Of a DNA stretch of 64,000 nt, positions 21,667 through 32,462 are shown piece after piece; within the stretch, counting starts at the first letter, position 1, and each line of letters opens with the position of its first letter. The DNA is from Leptodontidium sp. MPI-SDFR-AT-0119 (lineage: Eukaryota; Ascomycota; Leotiomycetes; Helotiales; Leptodontidiaceae): positions 248,001 to 312,000 of the forward strand of contig JAHLEZ010000022.1 of assembly GCA_020726505.1 (NCBI GenBank), in the 5' to 3' direction. The position numbers were made by a program, and so were the translations under genes. The notes beneath the pieces are model-generated. The model did not search any database, had not been told where the DNA came from, and saw only the letters and a list, made by a program, of their open reading frames with translations.

Positions 21667-21913
21667 TGTGACGCTTGCCCTAGAAAGACGGCAGTCACGT
21701 GTAACTGACGCCTCACATATTAACATAGGACATATGACGATACTAAGTATTAACTTAGAATCTATAATTACAGAAGAAAAAAAGTAAGGAAAGAATAAGT
21801 CTATATATAAGAGGTTACTATGCCTAGTACTATAATAATCTCGGTACGTCCCGATCGGGCAGTATTAAATGGAGTCGGTAGAAATGAGGCTTTAAGTAAC
21901 AATAGTCGTTACA
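21667..21913 (-). repeat. Left (3') LTR of the 10.5-kb gypsy element
   Basis: 247 bp, TGTGACGCTTGCCC to GTCGTTACA. The right copy is the same length once its insertion is excluded. Confidence 0.9.
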
Positions 21914-24900
21914 CTACTCCCCCCTCTAGAAAAAGCTTGTCCTTAAGCGTTAGTTTATCTCCTTATTACTATCGAGGTCGTCGTAGTCGTTAACACTATC
22001 TTCTTATACTTTAATCTATTTAAGTAGCTTAATAGGGGGTCTTACTTACTCGGGGTGACTAAGGTGGAAATCCCTGACTTTATATAGAGCGTACTTAAGG
22101 TCAAAAGCGTTATACTAGTCTAAGTTAACGTCTTAATTAAGCCAAGTAACACAGTAAAATAAAGTCTTGCCTTTCTTACAGTAGACAAGTACTTCTTCTA
22201 GTTCTTACTCGTCGTCACTTATAATATTAATCGGCGGGGGGGTATCTTATACTTAGCTTAATAAGGGATCGTTAGAGTCCCGGCGAAGCTTACTAGCCAG
22301 AAAGACGTTATAAACCTTTATACTCGCTAGTAACTCTAGGTAATATAAGTGTCTTACTTTTTTAAGTACTTTAAATAGTCTATTAATTAATATATTTAAC
22401 TTCTTAAATAAACAAAGTGTCTTAAAGTAACGTATGTCGAGCTAGACTAGGCTGTTTTTATTAAAGTCGACATCGCGGCGAGAAGCGTTATAAGACCTAG
22501 TCATCTTAGCTTAAGCCATAGTAAGGTTTAACTGAGCTATATCTTATGCTTTCTTATAGCGTTAAACATAGTCAATGGCTTATTAAGTGTTTAACTTATT
22601 AACAAGGGTAACTAAGTCTAGCAAGTTAATTTTCTAGTCCCAATTCGTGTGTAATACGTATCTATAAATTACCTTAAATAGAGAGAGTCCCCTTAAGGAT
22701 ATAAAGATTATAATATAACTACCTCACTTAAAGCTCGCTTATATACTCAATAAAACCTATTCTAGGCCTAATCAGCCGGAAATAGCTTAAAACAAGCCAC
22801 ATACGTCTGATACAAAGCTCTGACGTCTACAGGTTACAGCTATGGAATCTAAGGCTTCTGATACACGGCTTTCTTAGGCTAAAACAGTGGCTGTACGAAG
22901 CTCCGGGCTTTACGTCTCAAACTACCGGAAAACAACTGTATTTGGTAAAGACTCGTTTGAGCTCGTTTGAGCTCGTTTGAGCTTACATTTACCTAATTCG
23001 GCTACCTAAGCGAATACACACGTGATAAGCTAGAGTAGTTATATAGACCTAGAAATCCCCTTTACAATAGAATCATCATTCACACTAAGTATCACTTCTT
23101 TTCAAAGGAATCGTATAAAAAGGACATCTAAGCGTAGTCCATAATAAGGAAGTACTTTAACTAGTCGTCCTAGTAATACGTAACGAAAGGTCAGAGTCGT
23201 TTTTATAAGTATTAGTTATACACTTCAGTCTAGCCGTCTATTTATAAGTAGTTAACAGCGGACAACTGTCTCGTGGTTCTAAGAATCTTACTAAGGGCAG
23301 TCTAAAACCTAAAGACAAACTAGGGTCTTCTATTAAAAGTAATAGTTAAGGGAGCGCTAAAGTAATAATATATATAATATATATATATAATAACTAGCTT
23401 CCGAGTATCTGTCGTCTTCTAGTAAGGGATATTAATCGCTTGTTTACTAAATCTATTAATAAAGACAAAGACGTTGTCGAATTTATACTTGTCTTTAGTA
23501 AAGGAGTAATAGTCCACGGTAATATATTCCTATAGTCTAGACAAAACAAAGAAAGGATAAAGGAGTTTAAGCTTTTTATCTTAAGGGACTTAAATTCGTT
23601 AGTAAGTATAATAGTTATAGTAATATTATTAAACTGTCGACGTGATTCTGTGCCACTAGTACTAAGAAGAGAGCATTTAAATCGTCTTCTTAACACTAGG
23701 GTGCGCTATAATGACTTAATTATAGACCTCTCGAATAAGGAGGGTTCAGAGGTAATTAACATCAGGGATTAAGAGGCGGCTGTCGTAGAGTAAGAGGTTA
23801 CCCTCTAGGCTGAGTTTACTTAGAGAGTCTGATATAGCTTGTTTATATAGAGCTTATAAGGAAGGAGTAGTGCGATTAGCCTCTAGGATTTATTATATAA
23901 TAGAGAATATTAGTGTGAAGGTAGTGAGTTTAATATCGGCCACTAACGCGTTAGCGTTATTAGACGGCCGCAACTCTGTAGATAGTAAGTTAAGGTTAAC
24001 TTAGTCTTGGCGTAAGAGTTGTTAAAGGCGTTGAGTCTTCTTTGTACAGTTCTATTAATCTAATTTATTTAACTTACGGGAAAGTGCGTCTATTAAGGGG
24101 TTATAAATTCCAGGGCGGTACGTGATTATAAAATTATAGTCCGCTAGAAGCTCTACCTATCGTGCTTACCTAGCATTTAACTACTTAGAGGTCATAAAGT
24201 ATTCCAAGGCCTTATAGTCTATTATAACACGGACTTAGTGAGAGGCTCCTATTAACTCAGCACACTAGTGCCTAAAGGATCTAATAATAACTAATATCTC
24301 TTTATTATATACTACGTAATTAAGTTTAATAAGTAATATAGTCTTTAAAAAGAAAATAACGGGGAACTAGTTGTCGCCGTATTATTAAGAAAGGACTCTA
24401 ATTATAATACTATTACTAACATCCGTCTCTAAGAGGCAAAGTAAATCCTATTAATAGTGTCTCAAGAGAAGTACAGACGTGAGAGTGTGTTTTAGGAAGT
24501 TAAAGGCGTCTTCGCACTTTATAATAAAGCGGAAAGGAACGTTATTTTTAGTTAGTTAAATAAGAGGTTTCACTATAATACTATAGTCATAGATAAATTT
24601 CTAATAGAAGTTACAAAAACTAAGGAAAGACTACACACCTTTAATAAAGCTAAAGTAAGTTTATTCACGAACGACAAAGACCTTCTTAAGATTAACTTCT
24701 AGGCTAAAGGTTAATATAATAAATCCTAAGTACTTAATTTACGTTACTCTAAACTCACATTTCTTTAAGTCGGCTTATAACCCAGCATTATATAAGTATT
24801 AAAGTACTTTTTTAACGTAGAGCTAATATTATAAAAGGTCCTTAGAGTATATAAGAATATTATCTAAGTACGCTATATAAAAATCATTAAGGTAATTAAA

Positions 24901-25192
24901 GAGAATATCGTTTATATGGCGTTAGTAAGTGACAAGTTCATTAGTTAAGCTAAATAAAAGAACTTTATACTTATATACGCTATACCTTGTGCGGAAAGTA
25001 GTATACTTCTCTAATACTAAGTCTATTCGGATTTAATAAAAGGCTTAATAAATATTTAATTTAATAAAGATATAAGTGTTAATTATACGAGCTAAGGTCT
25101 TATTAATTAGAGGTAGGGGGTATTAGTCCTTTTAAGTAAGGGAATTCAGCACTCGGAAATTAATATATAATCGTAAGGAGCCATTTAACTTC

Positions 25193-25354
25193 TGTCGTAC
25201 AGGCACGGGCATGCGGCACCATGGCACCGCTGAGTCAGCAGCCCCTATTCGTGTATATAGTCAGTTACTCCCTACGAGCCTCCTTTTACAGAATTCAGAC
25301 GACTTGATCACCACTTTGAAAGCACCCTACTTTATGCTCCACTTCTGCACCACA
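25193..25354 (+). repeat. 5' LTR of the copia-like element
   Basis: 162 bp, TGTCGTACAGGCACGGGC to TTCTGCACCACA, identical to 27201-27362. It contains GTGTATATAG as a likely TATA element. Confidence 0.93.
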
Positions 25355-25370
25355 GTTATGAGCCCTGCGC
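25355..25370 (+). promoter_or_regulatory. Primer-binding site, half initiator tRNA-Met type
   Basis: GTTATGAGCCCTGCGC directly abuts the LTR. Its reverse complement, GCGCAGGGCTCATAAC, matches the anticodon stem/loop (CAU) of fungal initiator tRNA-Met as I remember it, rather than the tRNA 3' end, which would give TGG first. Confidence 0.7.
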
Positions 25371-25559
25371 TTCGCGCAAGCTGTTGATTCAACTAAGTGA
25401 GCCTCTAAAGGGAGAGGTGCCTCTTCAAAAGAGCGGTGTGTTGATCTCCCCTACCCGGAAAACACGACAGGACTCTCATAACAACACCTTTTGAAGCCTC
25501 AATACGACTGAGCCTACCTCTCCTCAACGCACCTCAACATACCTTCGGCTGCTCTCATT

Positions 25560-26732
25560 ATGGCCTCAGACGCCTTCGCCAGCGCCACATCAATTCAGCT
25601 CTCTACCGACAAACACTCCTTTCCTCCATGGCTGGCTGAGCTCAAGGCTCAAGCTATGACCGTAGGCGCGTGGAGTCAAGTCGACCCCGATGGACCAGAT
25701 ACTCCGCATACGGCATCAGTTGAGCCAAAGCTCCCTATGTCAATCGACGAGCTAATTGAGGTGGAAAACAAGGTGCGGAGACAAGCTTTAGAGGATTGGG
25801 CAGCGGACGTGTCAGAGCAGAAGGGGCCCCGGCCTATACAAACAGTTGCGCGATTCGTAGATGTCAAGGAGGAGCATACCTACCGATTGCGCGAATACCA
25901 AATTCAACACTCTCGCTGGAGCACCTCAAATTCACGGTACCAGGCCTTGTGGACGTGGGTACGCCAAACGGTCCCTCTTACAATGCGAGAGCCACTTCAA
26001 GAGCAACTGATTCTCAGCGGCAAGCTCTCGTTACAAAACCTCATACGGGCTCTACAGCTGAGGTACGCCCCAACAGAGGAGGATACAAAGGAGCACGTAC
26101 GGAACCAGTACTTTAAGGTGCTCGCTGTTGCGAAGCTAGGTTCCGTTGCTCCGCTAGAGTAGCTCTCAAACTGGTTTTTGGCCTATTCAAGAGCAGAGGC
26201 AAAGCAGCTCCCTGAGCTAAAGGGGTTCCAACCAAAGAAGGACTTTTTAGAAGCAGTGGAGGTGAAGTTAGCCCCTGAGTGGGCCTCCGAGCAACTCAGG
26301 AAGGCTAACGAGGCTAATACAATGGGCGAGCAAACACGGTCTTTGGAAGAGTATGCGCGCATCCTTCAAGCACACTTTTACCGTGTGATCGACTCTAAAA
26401 CCTCGGTCTCTTCGGTGTACGCTACCCTCGGTGGTCGACCAGATGCTCCCTCTACGACTCCGACTCCTCCACAACCGTGCCCCTGCTTAGAGGTCGGCGA
26501 ACGACTCCATAATTGGCCACCCGTGGTATGCTCAAAGGTAGAGCTAGCTCTTACAGGCAAGAGCCCCTCTCGCCCCTCGACAAAGCTCACCGACGCTCAG
26601 AAGGTAGCTCTCCAACAGCGCCTCAAACTACCTGAGTTTACTAAGCTCGTTAAGAAGCTCCAAAAGAAAGGCTGGCTAGCCGCTGAGAGCACAACCCCTA
26701 CTGTGATGTACCCTGGGAGTATTTCTTGCTAG
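25560..26732 (+). CDS. Gag-like protein of the copia-like element, interrupted by one in-frame TAG
   Basis: ATG at 25560 (ATTATGG context) opens 200 codons to a TAG at 26160-26162; the same frame continues at once for 190 more codons to 26732. Read across the TAG the product is about 390 aa. It starts MASDAFASATSIQLSTDKHS, and the middle (HSRWSTSNSRYQALWTWVRQ ... LQNLIRALQLRYAPTEEDTK) has the look of a copia Gag (UBN2/RVT-associated) domain. The second half carries CPCLEVGERLHNWPPVVC, a possible divergent zinc knuckle (CxC...H...C), and a basic helical tail. The TAG lies in PLE*LSNW and is one G-to-A step from TGG. It may be a disabling mutation or a readthrough codon. No pol follows. Function: capsid formation, inferred from position and composition. 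Confidence 0.65.
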
Positions 26733-26831
26733 GGTAGGGTTACTTCTTCCTAGGGAGCTACCTTCTTCGATGGCTCTCTATATGACGACCCGAAAGGCTT
26801 CCCTAGAGGCAGTGGATTGCTCACTACTGCC

Positions 26832-27000
26832 AGAATTGACGCTAAGGGGAGTCGCTCCCCCTTAGGTCACGGAGCACGAGATGCTAGAAGTGGTCGCTCC
26901 CTCCTAGGTCTATATTACTACGAGATGCTAGAAGTGGTCGCTCCCTTTTAGGTCTACACTACCACTTTGATGCTGAGGGCAGTTGCTCTCTCTCAGATCA
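26832..27000 (+). repeat. About 44-bp tandem repeat inside the copia-like element
   Basis: Four units marked by GAYGCT at 26838, 26880, 26924 and 26969 (spacing 42-45 bp), each followed by GTCGCTCCC-like sequence. The two central units share GAGATGCTAGAAGTGGTCGC. It lies between gag and the 3' LTR, where pol would be in an autonomous element. Confidence 0.8.
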
Positions 27001-27200
27001 ACAACACTTCTTGGCCTACTTCTTGGCCTACACACACTCTTTTGGCCCCCTGGCGCTTTGGCTAGCCTCTGGGGGGTACACACAACGTGCAACTACTCCT
27101 TTGTTGAGCTTACTAGCTCTCTCTTTGTATACTAGCTTTCCTAGCTCTCTCTATTCTTCCTGTATTCCTGTATTCGGACGTTGCTCGTAACTGGGGGGTA

Positions 27201-27362
27201 TGTCGTACAGGCACGGGCATGCGGCACCATGGCACCGCTGAGTCAGCAGCCCCTATTCGTGTATATAGTCAGTTACTCCCTACGAGCCTCCTTTTACAGA
27301 ATTCAGACGACTTGATCACCACTTTGAAAGCACCCTACTTTATGCTCCACTTCTGCACCACA
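27201..27362 (+). repeat. 3' LTR of the copia-like element
   Basis: 162 bp, identical to the 5' LTR and followed by the ACTTC duplication. Confidence 0.93.
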
Positions 27363-28839
27363 ACTTCTTAATAAAGAGGATAGGGGCAGCGAATAATACT
27401 TAAGACGGCTTAATAAATCCTTTGTCTAAGTTATCCGTAATATATTCTTTAATAGCCTTAAGTTCTTTAGTCGACATCTTATATAATAGCGAATACTTAA
27501 GTACTTTCTCACCCTTTCCTTTTAGCTTAATTTTGTGATCGTACAAGTAATAAGGGGGGAGAATATCACTTTCTACTTTAGAGAATACGTAAGTCTAATT
27601 AATATACTCTAGGGAAATTATTAATTTAGCGTTTAACTCTTAAATAGAGAGTACAAACTATATAACTAACTAGCGACAGTAAGTGAGTTCGACAGTTAAG
27701 GCTAATATAACAGCGGCTTTCTCTCGCTCTTGGCTTCTTTAATTAAGTAGAGTATTAATCTCTTAAAGAGTCACTACGAATATCTTATCTCTAGACTTCC
27801 GTTTTATTAATATATAAAATGCTACGGCGTTAATCGAGAAGATCTTAATAATTAGATATTAATAAGCTTTCTTACGTCGCTTTGTAATTAGTAACTTATC
27901 TCGTGATTAAGGAGAATAAGTTAAGGAAGAAGGAGCTTTTATAGTCGAGTCGTATACAGGAGAGAGCTATATTTACATCTTCTAAAGTGAATTAACGTAG
28001 TCCTTAGTATATATTCTACGCGTAAAAGGAGCGAGTTAAGGGGAGTCAGTCTAGTCTCGGGGGTATAAAAGCTTAGTAGTTCCGCTTTTTAGCAGTAACT
28101 TTTACTTAGGCTAGTTTAGTTAAGATATATATATTATTTAATTATAAGGACGGTTATATATATTAACTAGGCTAGTTATTTAATATACTTCTTAGCTAAA
28201 GTAGAGGACTATTAGTAATAGAGTACGCGCGCTCTCTAGGCCTTGTTACATGTCGTACTTATTAATATAAGAGCTCTATAGTACACAAAGTATTAACAAT
28301 AGAGGTAAGTTTAACAATAGTATTAATATCAGGGATTAGCTAGGGGTAATACTATATACCTAAAAGGCGCGGATTTAAGTATTTTTAACTCTTAGAGATT
28401 AATATAAAATTTATTATTAGCGCAACTTCTCTAATTAATATAACGACGCGGCCACTTTTAAAGGCTACTATATGTTTCGAAACGAAGTATTTATTAGAAG
28501 GTATAATAAAAGAAGAAAGTAAAAAATACGTAAGGGGTTTTATACTTAAAACAAAAAAGAAAAAAGAAGTAGACGAAGTATTAAGTATTAAAAAGACAAG
28601 GGGGTGAATTTCCTCTACTAACGCCGTGGACTCGATTCTAGGGGGGTATAAATTCTCGACTCTATACTTTTAGCACGACTACAGCGGATTTCCCTGATCT
28701 TTCTTTTTACGACTTATAGTAGTTCTGTAGTTAGAGATTAACTGTAAGTGTAGGCTCGACAATTATATATTCGTAAAATTAGTATTTTTAGTATTCGACA
28801 TAATTCGACTATATTACGCGGGATGTCGGGTTTAATTTT

Positions 28840-29024
28840 TGTGGTGCAGAAGTGGAGTAGAGCCTTGCGATTAACGTCGGGAGAATTAAAGTGATTGATT
28901 GTTCTCTAGAATATATAAGGAAATCAGGGGAACACGTTATTCTCTTAAAAGCGGTATAACGTGGCAGAAACTATATCCAGCGTAGCGCGCAGCTAACCGA
29001 GCATCAGCCCGTGCCTGTACGACA
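28840..29024 (-). mobile_element. Solo LTR of the copia-like family, minus strand
   Basis: The reverse strand runs from TGTCGTACAGGCACGGGCT to CTCCACTTCTGCACCACA, sharing both ends with the 25193 LTR but with a diverged middle (185 bp versus 162 bp). ATTTT duplications flank it (28835-28839 and 29025-29029). It is nested in the 10.5-kb gypsy element. Confidence 0.85.
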
Positions 29025-31641
29025 ATTTTTTATTAATATAATCGCTAGTTTTTTAAACTTAGTAACAGTCAAGGGATTAACAGTAATAAGTTCTGAGGTT
29101 ATTAAGAAAGTAAGGGAGTAACTAGCGTATATATCGAAATTTAACTTAGTACGCCGGCTAGAATTAATTATAAAATCAAAGCGTAACCTAAGATTTAAGG
29201 AAGGGGTAATTACTTGACTTCTTCTTATAAACTTTCCGGTGAACTTTATTAATTATAATTAACTTAAGAAAAAAGCTAGGTCTAAGGTATTTATACTTAG
29301 CGCGGGAGGTAAGTACAAGTCGACTGTCGAAGTCGACTTTATAAATTAAGTATTGTAATAGCTCTAAAATTCACGTAACTTAGCGTCTTTACACTCGGCG
29401 TTACGCTAGTGGCGTTAGTAAATCTTATGTACACGTAAGTCTTAGACCTTAATTAATTTACTATAGCTTATTATTAGGGGGTAGTTTAATGGCTAGATAA
29501 GCCGTCGTTTAGTAGTATTTAAGAGTACTTTGTAATACTTTAACTATAACCTTCTAATAATTACTCTATAGTTTCTTAAGTAAGTAATTAAGAAAAGAGT
29601 AAATAACTATAAACACTTATTAACTATTAAATTTAACGTAATATAGTAGTTAATAGTCTAGCCAGTTCGACTATTAAATCCTTTAACACGGACAAGTGAA
29701 GGTAGTAAGTAAATTAAAAGTTTTAAGAAAAAAGAAAGAGACTTTAAAAGAGAGTAATTAATAAAACAATAACTATTAACTCCAGAATTAAGAAGTATAA
29801 GTAACTTATACGTAAGTCCGTTCTTAGAGAGAGTAATACGAGTAGTGAGTACTAGTCCGCTAAGGAGCTTCATAAGGTCAAAATATTGTATATCTTATAT
29901 TATACTTAAGAAGGAGCCTTTTCTTAGGCTAAGTCTTTTACTTGTGAAGTAAGTTCTTTTACTAATAAGTTATTATTATTATCTATAACTTAACTATTAG
30001 ACATAAGACTACTGTCGTCGGCGCCTACCTCTATCTCGTTAACGCAAGAGGTATAACTACGACTAAAGGGCCGTTAGGCGAAATGCCATGAGGTATTCAC
30101 TAGTATTTAGGCACAAGGTGTGTCGACTCGTGTAGAGATTTATTAACTTAAGGGTTAGCTAGTCTCTTGTTACTAGGACAAAGAAGTAATAAAAGCTTAA
30201 AGTGACTTTCCCGTGGTCTCTAAGGAGATATTAACTTAGGACTAGGGATAAGAATTTATACTTATTACTAAGGGGCTAGAACAATTAACGTAAATAGTAC
30301 TCTTTATAATCTATCCTTAGTCCTTAGTTTAAATTACTTCTATATACTCTTCTAAGGTTCTAGCTCTCTAATACTTATAGAATAATTACTTACGTAAGCG
30401 GGATAAGAGCTTGTCTTATAAGTCTATTTTAAGTATTAAGTTATTAGTTACGCCGCCTTAGTTAATAAGAATTCTAAATTATTAATAAAAGTCCTAAAAG
30501 GTTTATTTTACGGCTTTTATTTTTAACACGAAGTAGAGGTTACGCGCTATCTATTACTTATAAGGGTTAGTTAGGAATTTAACCACTTAATTAACTAAGT
30601 CGAGCGTATTTGTAATGTTTCTGTCATTATTAAGCGTTAGGGACAAAAAAGAGGGTTTTAAGAATGTATAAGTTATTCCTTCTATTTGTGCTAATAGCTA
30701 GTTCTTCTAATAGTCGTCGTCGATAAAGTATTAGTTGTACCGGCGTAAGGCGTTCTAGACTTAGACTTCCTATAGACGTAAATTATAGCTAATATTATCT
30801 GAAAGCTTATCGTTTAAGTTAGGGATCTTCTCGATTCGGGAGGCTGTAAACATTTAAGACATCTTAGAGAAAGAGGGGGAACGACGACTTAAAATACAAG
30901 GAAGTCGGTAGCTATTATTACTATCGTCGTCTAGTAGTTTACTAAGGTTAAGAGCACTTTATACCTTACTTTTGCCTTTATTTAACTTGGGGGCAAGAGT
31001 TTTCTTAATTAAAGGATAAAGGGGTATATCCCCTTCTTAAAAAGTTACAAATCTTAAGGCGGGTTTACGTAATAGAGGCTCGTTAGTCGTCTATCGCTAT
31101 TATTAAAGAGACAGCTTTAACCGCTAATTCTCTATGCGACTCTCCGCGAGTTATTCTTCTAAAATGCGAAGTCGGCTTTCTTATAGTATCTCTCTTATAT
31201 ATATCCTTATAGGCTTTATATTACTCCCTAGCGTATTAATAAAAGTATTAACTATAAGAGTATTAATATTAGGAGAATCAAGTAAAGGGACAGAAGAAGA
31301 GGCAGACGATATATTAACGTCGTTTATAATAAGTCGCTTTATTAGAGGAGGGACGACTTTCGGCTTAATTTAGCGAGTTAAAGGGAGAGGTCCGGCGAAG
31401 AGAGGGTTTCGACTTCGTCGTATAGAGGCAAAAGTCGGGGAGGAGAATAAGAGTAATAGTGGCGAAGTAAATGTTAACTTCACTATTAGTAGGGGTTTTA
31501 ATATTACTATTTATTAAGTTATAAAGCTCAGTATAAGCCTTTCCTGTATTTAAGCTTTTAAGTCGTAACTACTCACAGGAGAATTAGGGGGCGAGGGATA
31601 TTTACTATCTTCTTAAACGTAGAGAAAAAAGTTGTAAATAA

Positions 31642-32170
31642 TGTGACACTTACCTTAGAAAGTGTAAGGTGTTGAGTATCACGGTAGGCAAAGCTTGTAG
31701 AATTACGATTCAGAAAATGTATTCAGAACTAATCTCTAGCCTTCTAAGAAGTCCAGAGGGGAAGCGTATATATAGAGGGGGTGTCCCGTGCGGGGCACTA
31801 AAGCACCGGCGTGCGAGGACATACGCAGTCGTGATATGTCCTACTACTATTTAGACAAATAGAGTTCATTGCACCCCCGCATTAGCATCGGTCCTTAGGC
31901 TCCTTGGCTCAGAGGAAACAAGTGCGCGTACATATGACAGAAAGACGGCAGTCACGTGTAACTAACGCCTCACATATTAATATAAGACATATAATAATAC
32001 TAAGTATTAACTTAAAATCTACAACTATAAAGGAAAGAAGGTAAAGAAAGAATAAGTTTATATATAAGAGGTTACTATGCTTAGCACTATAGTAATCTCG
32101 GTACGTCCCGATCGGGCAGTACTAAGTAGAGCCGGTGAAAATGAGGCTCTGGGTAGCGACAGTCGTCACA
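31642..32170 (-). repeat. Right (5') LTR of the 10.5-kb gypsy element, split by a solo LTR
   Basis: Pieces 31642-31662 and 31945-32170 sum to 247 bp, exactly the length of the left LTR. The gap is the solo LTR 31663-31939 plus its duplicated GAAAG. Confidence 0.9.
31663..31939 (+). mobile_element. Solo LTR of a third family inserted in a gypsy LTR
   Basis: 277 bp, TGTAAGGTG to ATATGACA (TG...CA), flanked by GAAAG at 31658-31662 and 31940-31944. It holds a GTATATATAG TATA-like site, giving the tentative plus orientation. It is GC-richer than its surroundings, consistent with recent arrival. Confidence 0.85.
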
Positions 32171-32429
32171 GAAAATCAAGAAAATACTTTTGTTTTAAAT
32201 GAGTTTCAAAGCCGCTAATAGCACAATTACAAATAGAACATAAAAACAACTCAAAATCAAAATAATAAGAAATAAACGCTAGCTCTTTTATACTTAAAAA
32301 AGCTTCTTTATAAAAGAAATCCCTTGTTTCACGGTATTTACTAAATAAATCATCAGCTCGATTAAGGTCAGGTGATACGTCTCTTAAAGTAGCTATTTTG
32401 TGACGGTAGTTAATATTAACTATCGTCAC
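32171..32429 (-). pseudogene. OrsD-type gene relic, 5' segment of the split minus-strand copy
   Basis: The minus frame, open from 32444, gives INYRHKIATLRDVSPDLNRA and then ELFLCSICNCAISGFETHL, an N-terminal zinc finger like CSECKHAVLPSHIDAHL of the copy at 5111. Removing the 10.5-kb gypsy element with one GAAAA joins QKYFLDF to PKKQKNKL in frame. No ATG is present at the expected start; the first codons are GTG ACG ATA, and ATA could be a RIP product of ATG. Confidence 0.65.
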
Positions 32430-32462
32430 AAGGACGATAATTAATTAATTAACTATTGTCAC
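32398..32462. repeat. Palindromic repeat cluster at the 5' edge of the OrsD-type relic
   Basis: TTGTGACGGTAGTTAAT and ATTAACTATCGTCACAA form a 34-bp near-perfect palindrome (32398-32431). A third half-site, TTAACTATTGTCACAA, ends at 32462. It overlaps the first codons of the relic. Confidence 0.75.

Larger units (their letters stand above)
25193..27362 (+). mobile_element. Young gag-only copia-like LTR element (TR-GAG type), 2,170 bp
   Basis: Two 162-bp LTRs appear identical base for base; the 5-bp target duplication is ACTTC at 25188-25192 and 27363-27367. Directly after the 5' LTR, GTTATGAGCCCTGCGC (25355-25370) is complementary to the anticodon-arm region of initiator tRNA-Met. That is the half-tRNA primer used by some Ty1/copia elements (Drosophila copia, Ty5). 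A G-run (CTGGGGGGTA) sits against the 3' LTR as polypurine tract. The interior codes only for a Gag-like protein; no protease, integrase or RT is present, so it needs a helper element. It sits inside a RIP-ravaged gypsy RT yet shows almost no RIP itself, so insertion post-dates RIP of its host. Confidence 0.9.
24130..27490 (-). pseudogene. RT/RNase H remnant of the 10.5-kb gypsy element, split by a copia-like element
   Basis: On the minus strand: MSTKELKAIKEYITDNLDKG, then FIKPS*VLFAAPILFIKK (27363-27480) is the RT N-terminus. It resumes after the insertion as NGSLRLYINFRVLNSLT*KD (below 25187). LLFSLTNELVTY*RHIND and YLDNILIYS (24855-24870) are the palm motifs, with the second catalytic Asp now Asn. 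VIIDYKALEYFMTSK (about 24170-24220) is RNase H. Stops and substitutions are RIP-type transitions. Integrase should lie at about 22-24 kb and gag at about 28-31 kb by element order, but I could not read them securely. Confidence 0.8.
21667..32170 (-). mobile_element. RIP-inactivated Ty3/gypsy retrotransposon on the minus strand, 10.5 kb including three nested insertions
   Basis: LTRs (247 bp each after removing an insertion in the right one) are flanked by GAAAA duplications at 21662-21666 and 32171-32175. Minus orientation is shown by RT and RNase H motifs on the minus strand and by a purine tract (AGAGGGGGGAGTAG on the minus strand) against the left LTR. Removing nested elements 25193-27362, 28840-29024 and 31663-31939 with one target duplication each leaves about 7.9 kb, a normal gypsy length. 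The family differs from the 6.58-kb element (LTR starts TGTGACGCTTGCC). It interrupts the OrsD-type relic. Confidence 0.9.

Noticed and set aside
23394..23696. 100-codon minus-strand frame in the 10.5-kb gypsy element
   Set aside because: AT-driven open frame; I could not match it to a specific integrase or chromodomain motif.
31134..31373. 79-codon plus-strand frame
   Set aside because: Antisense to the gypsy element, AT-rich and without motifs.
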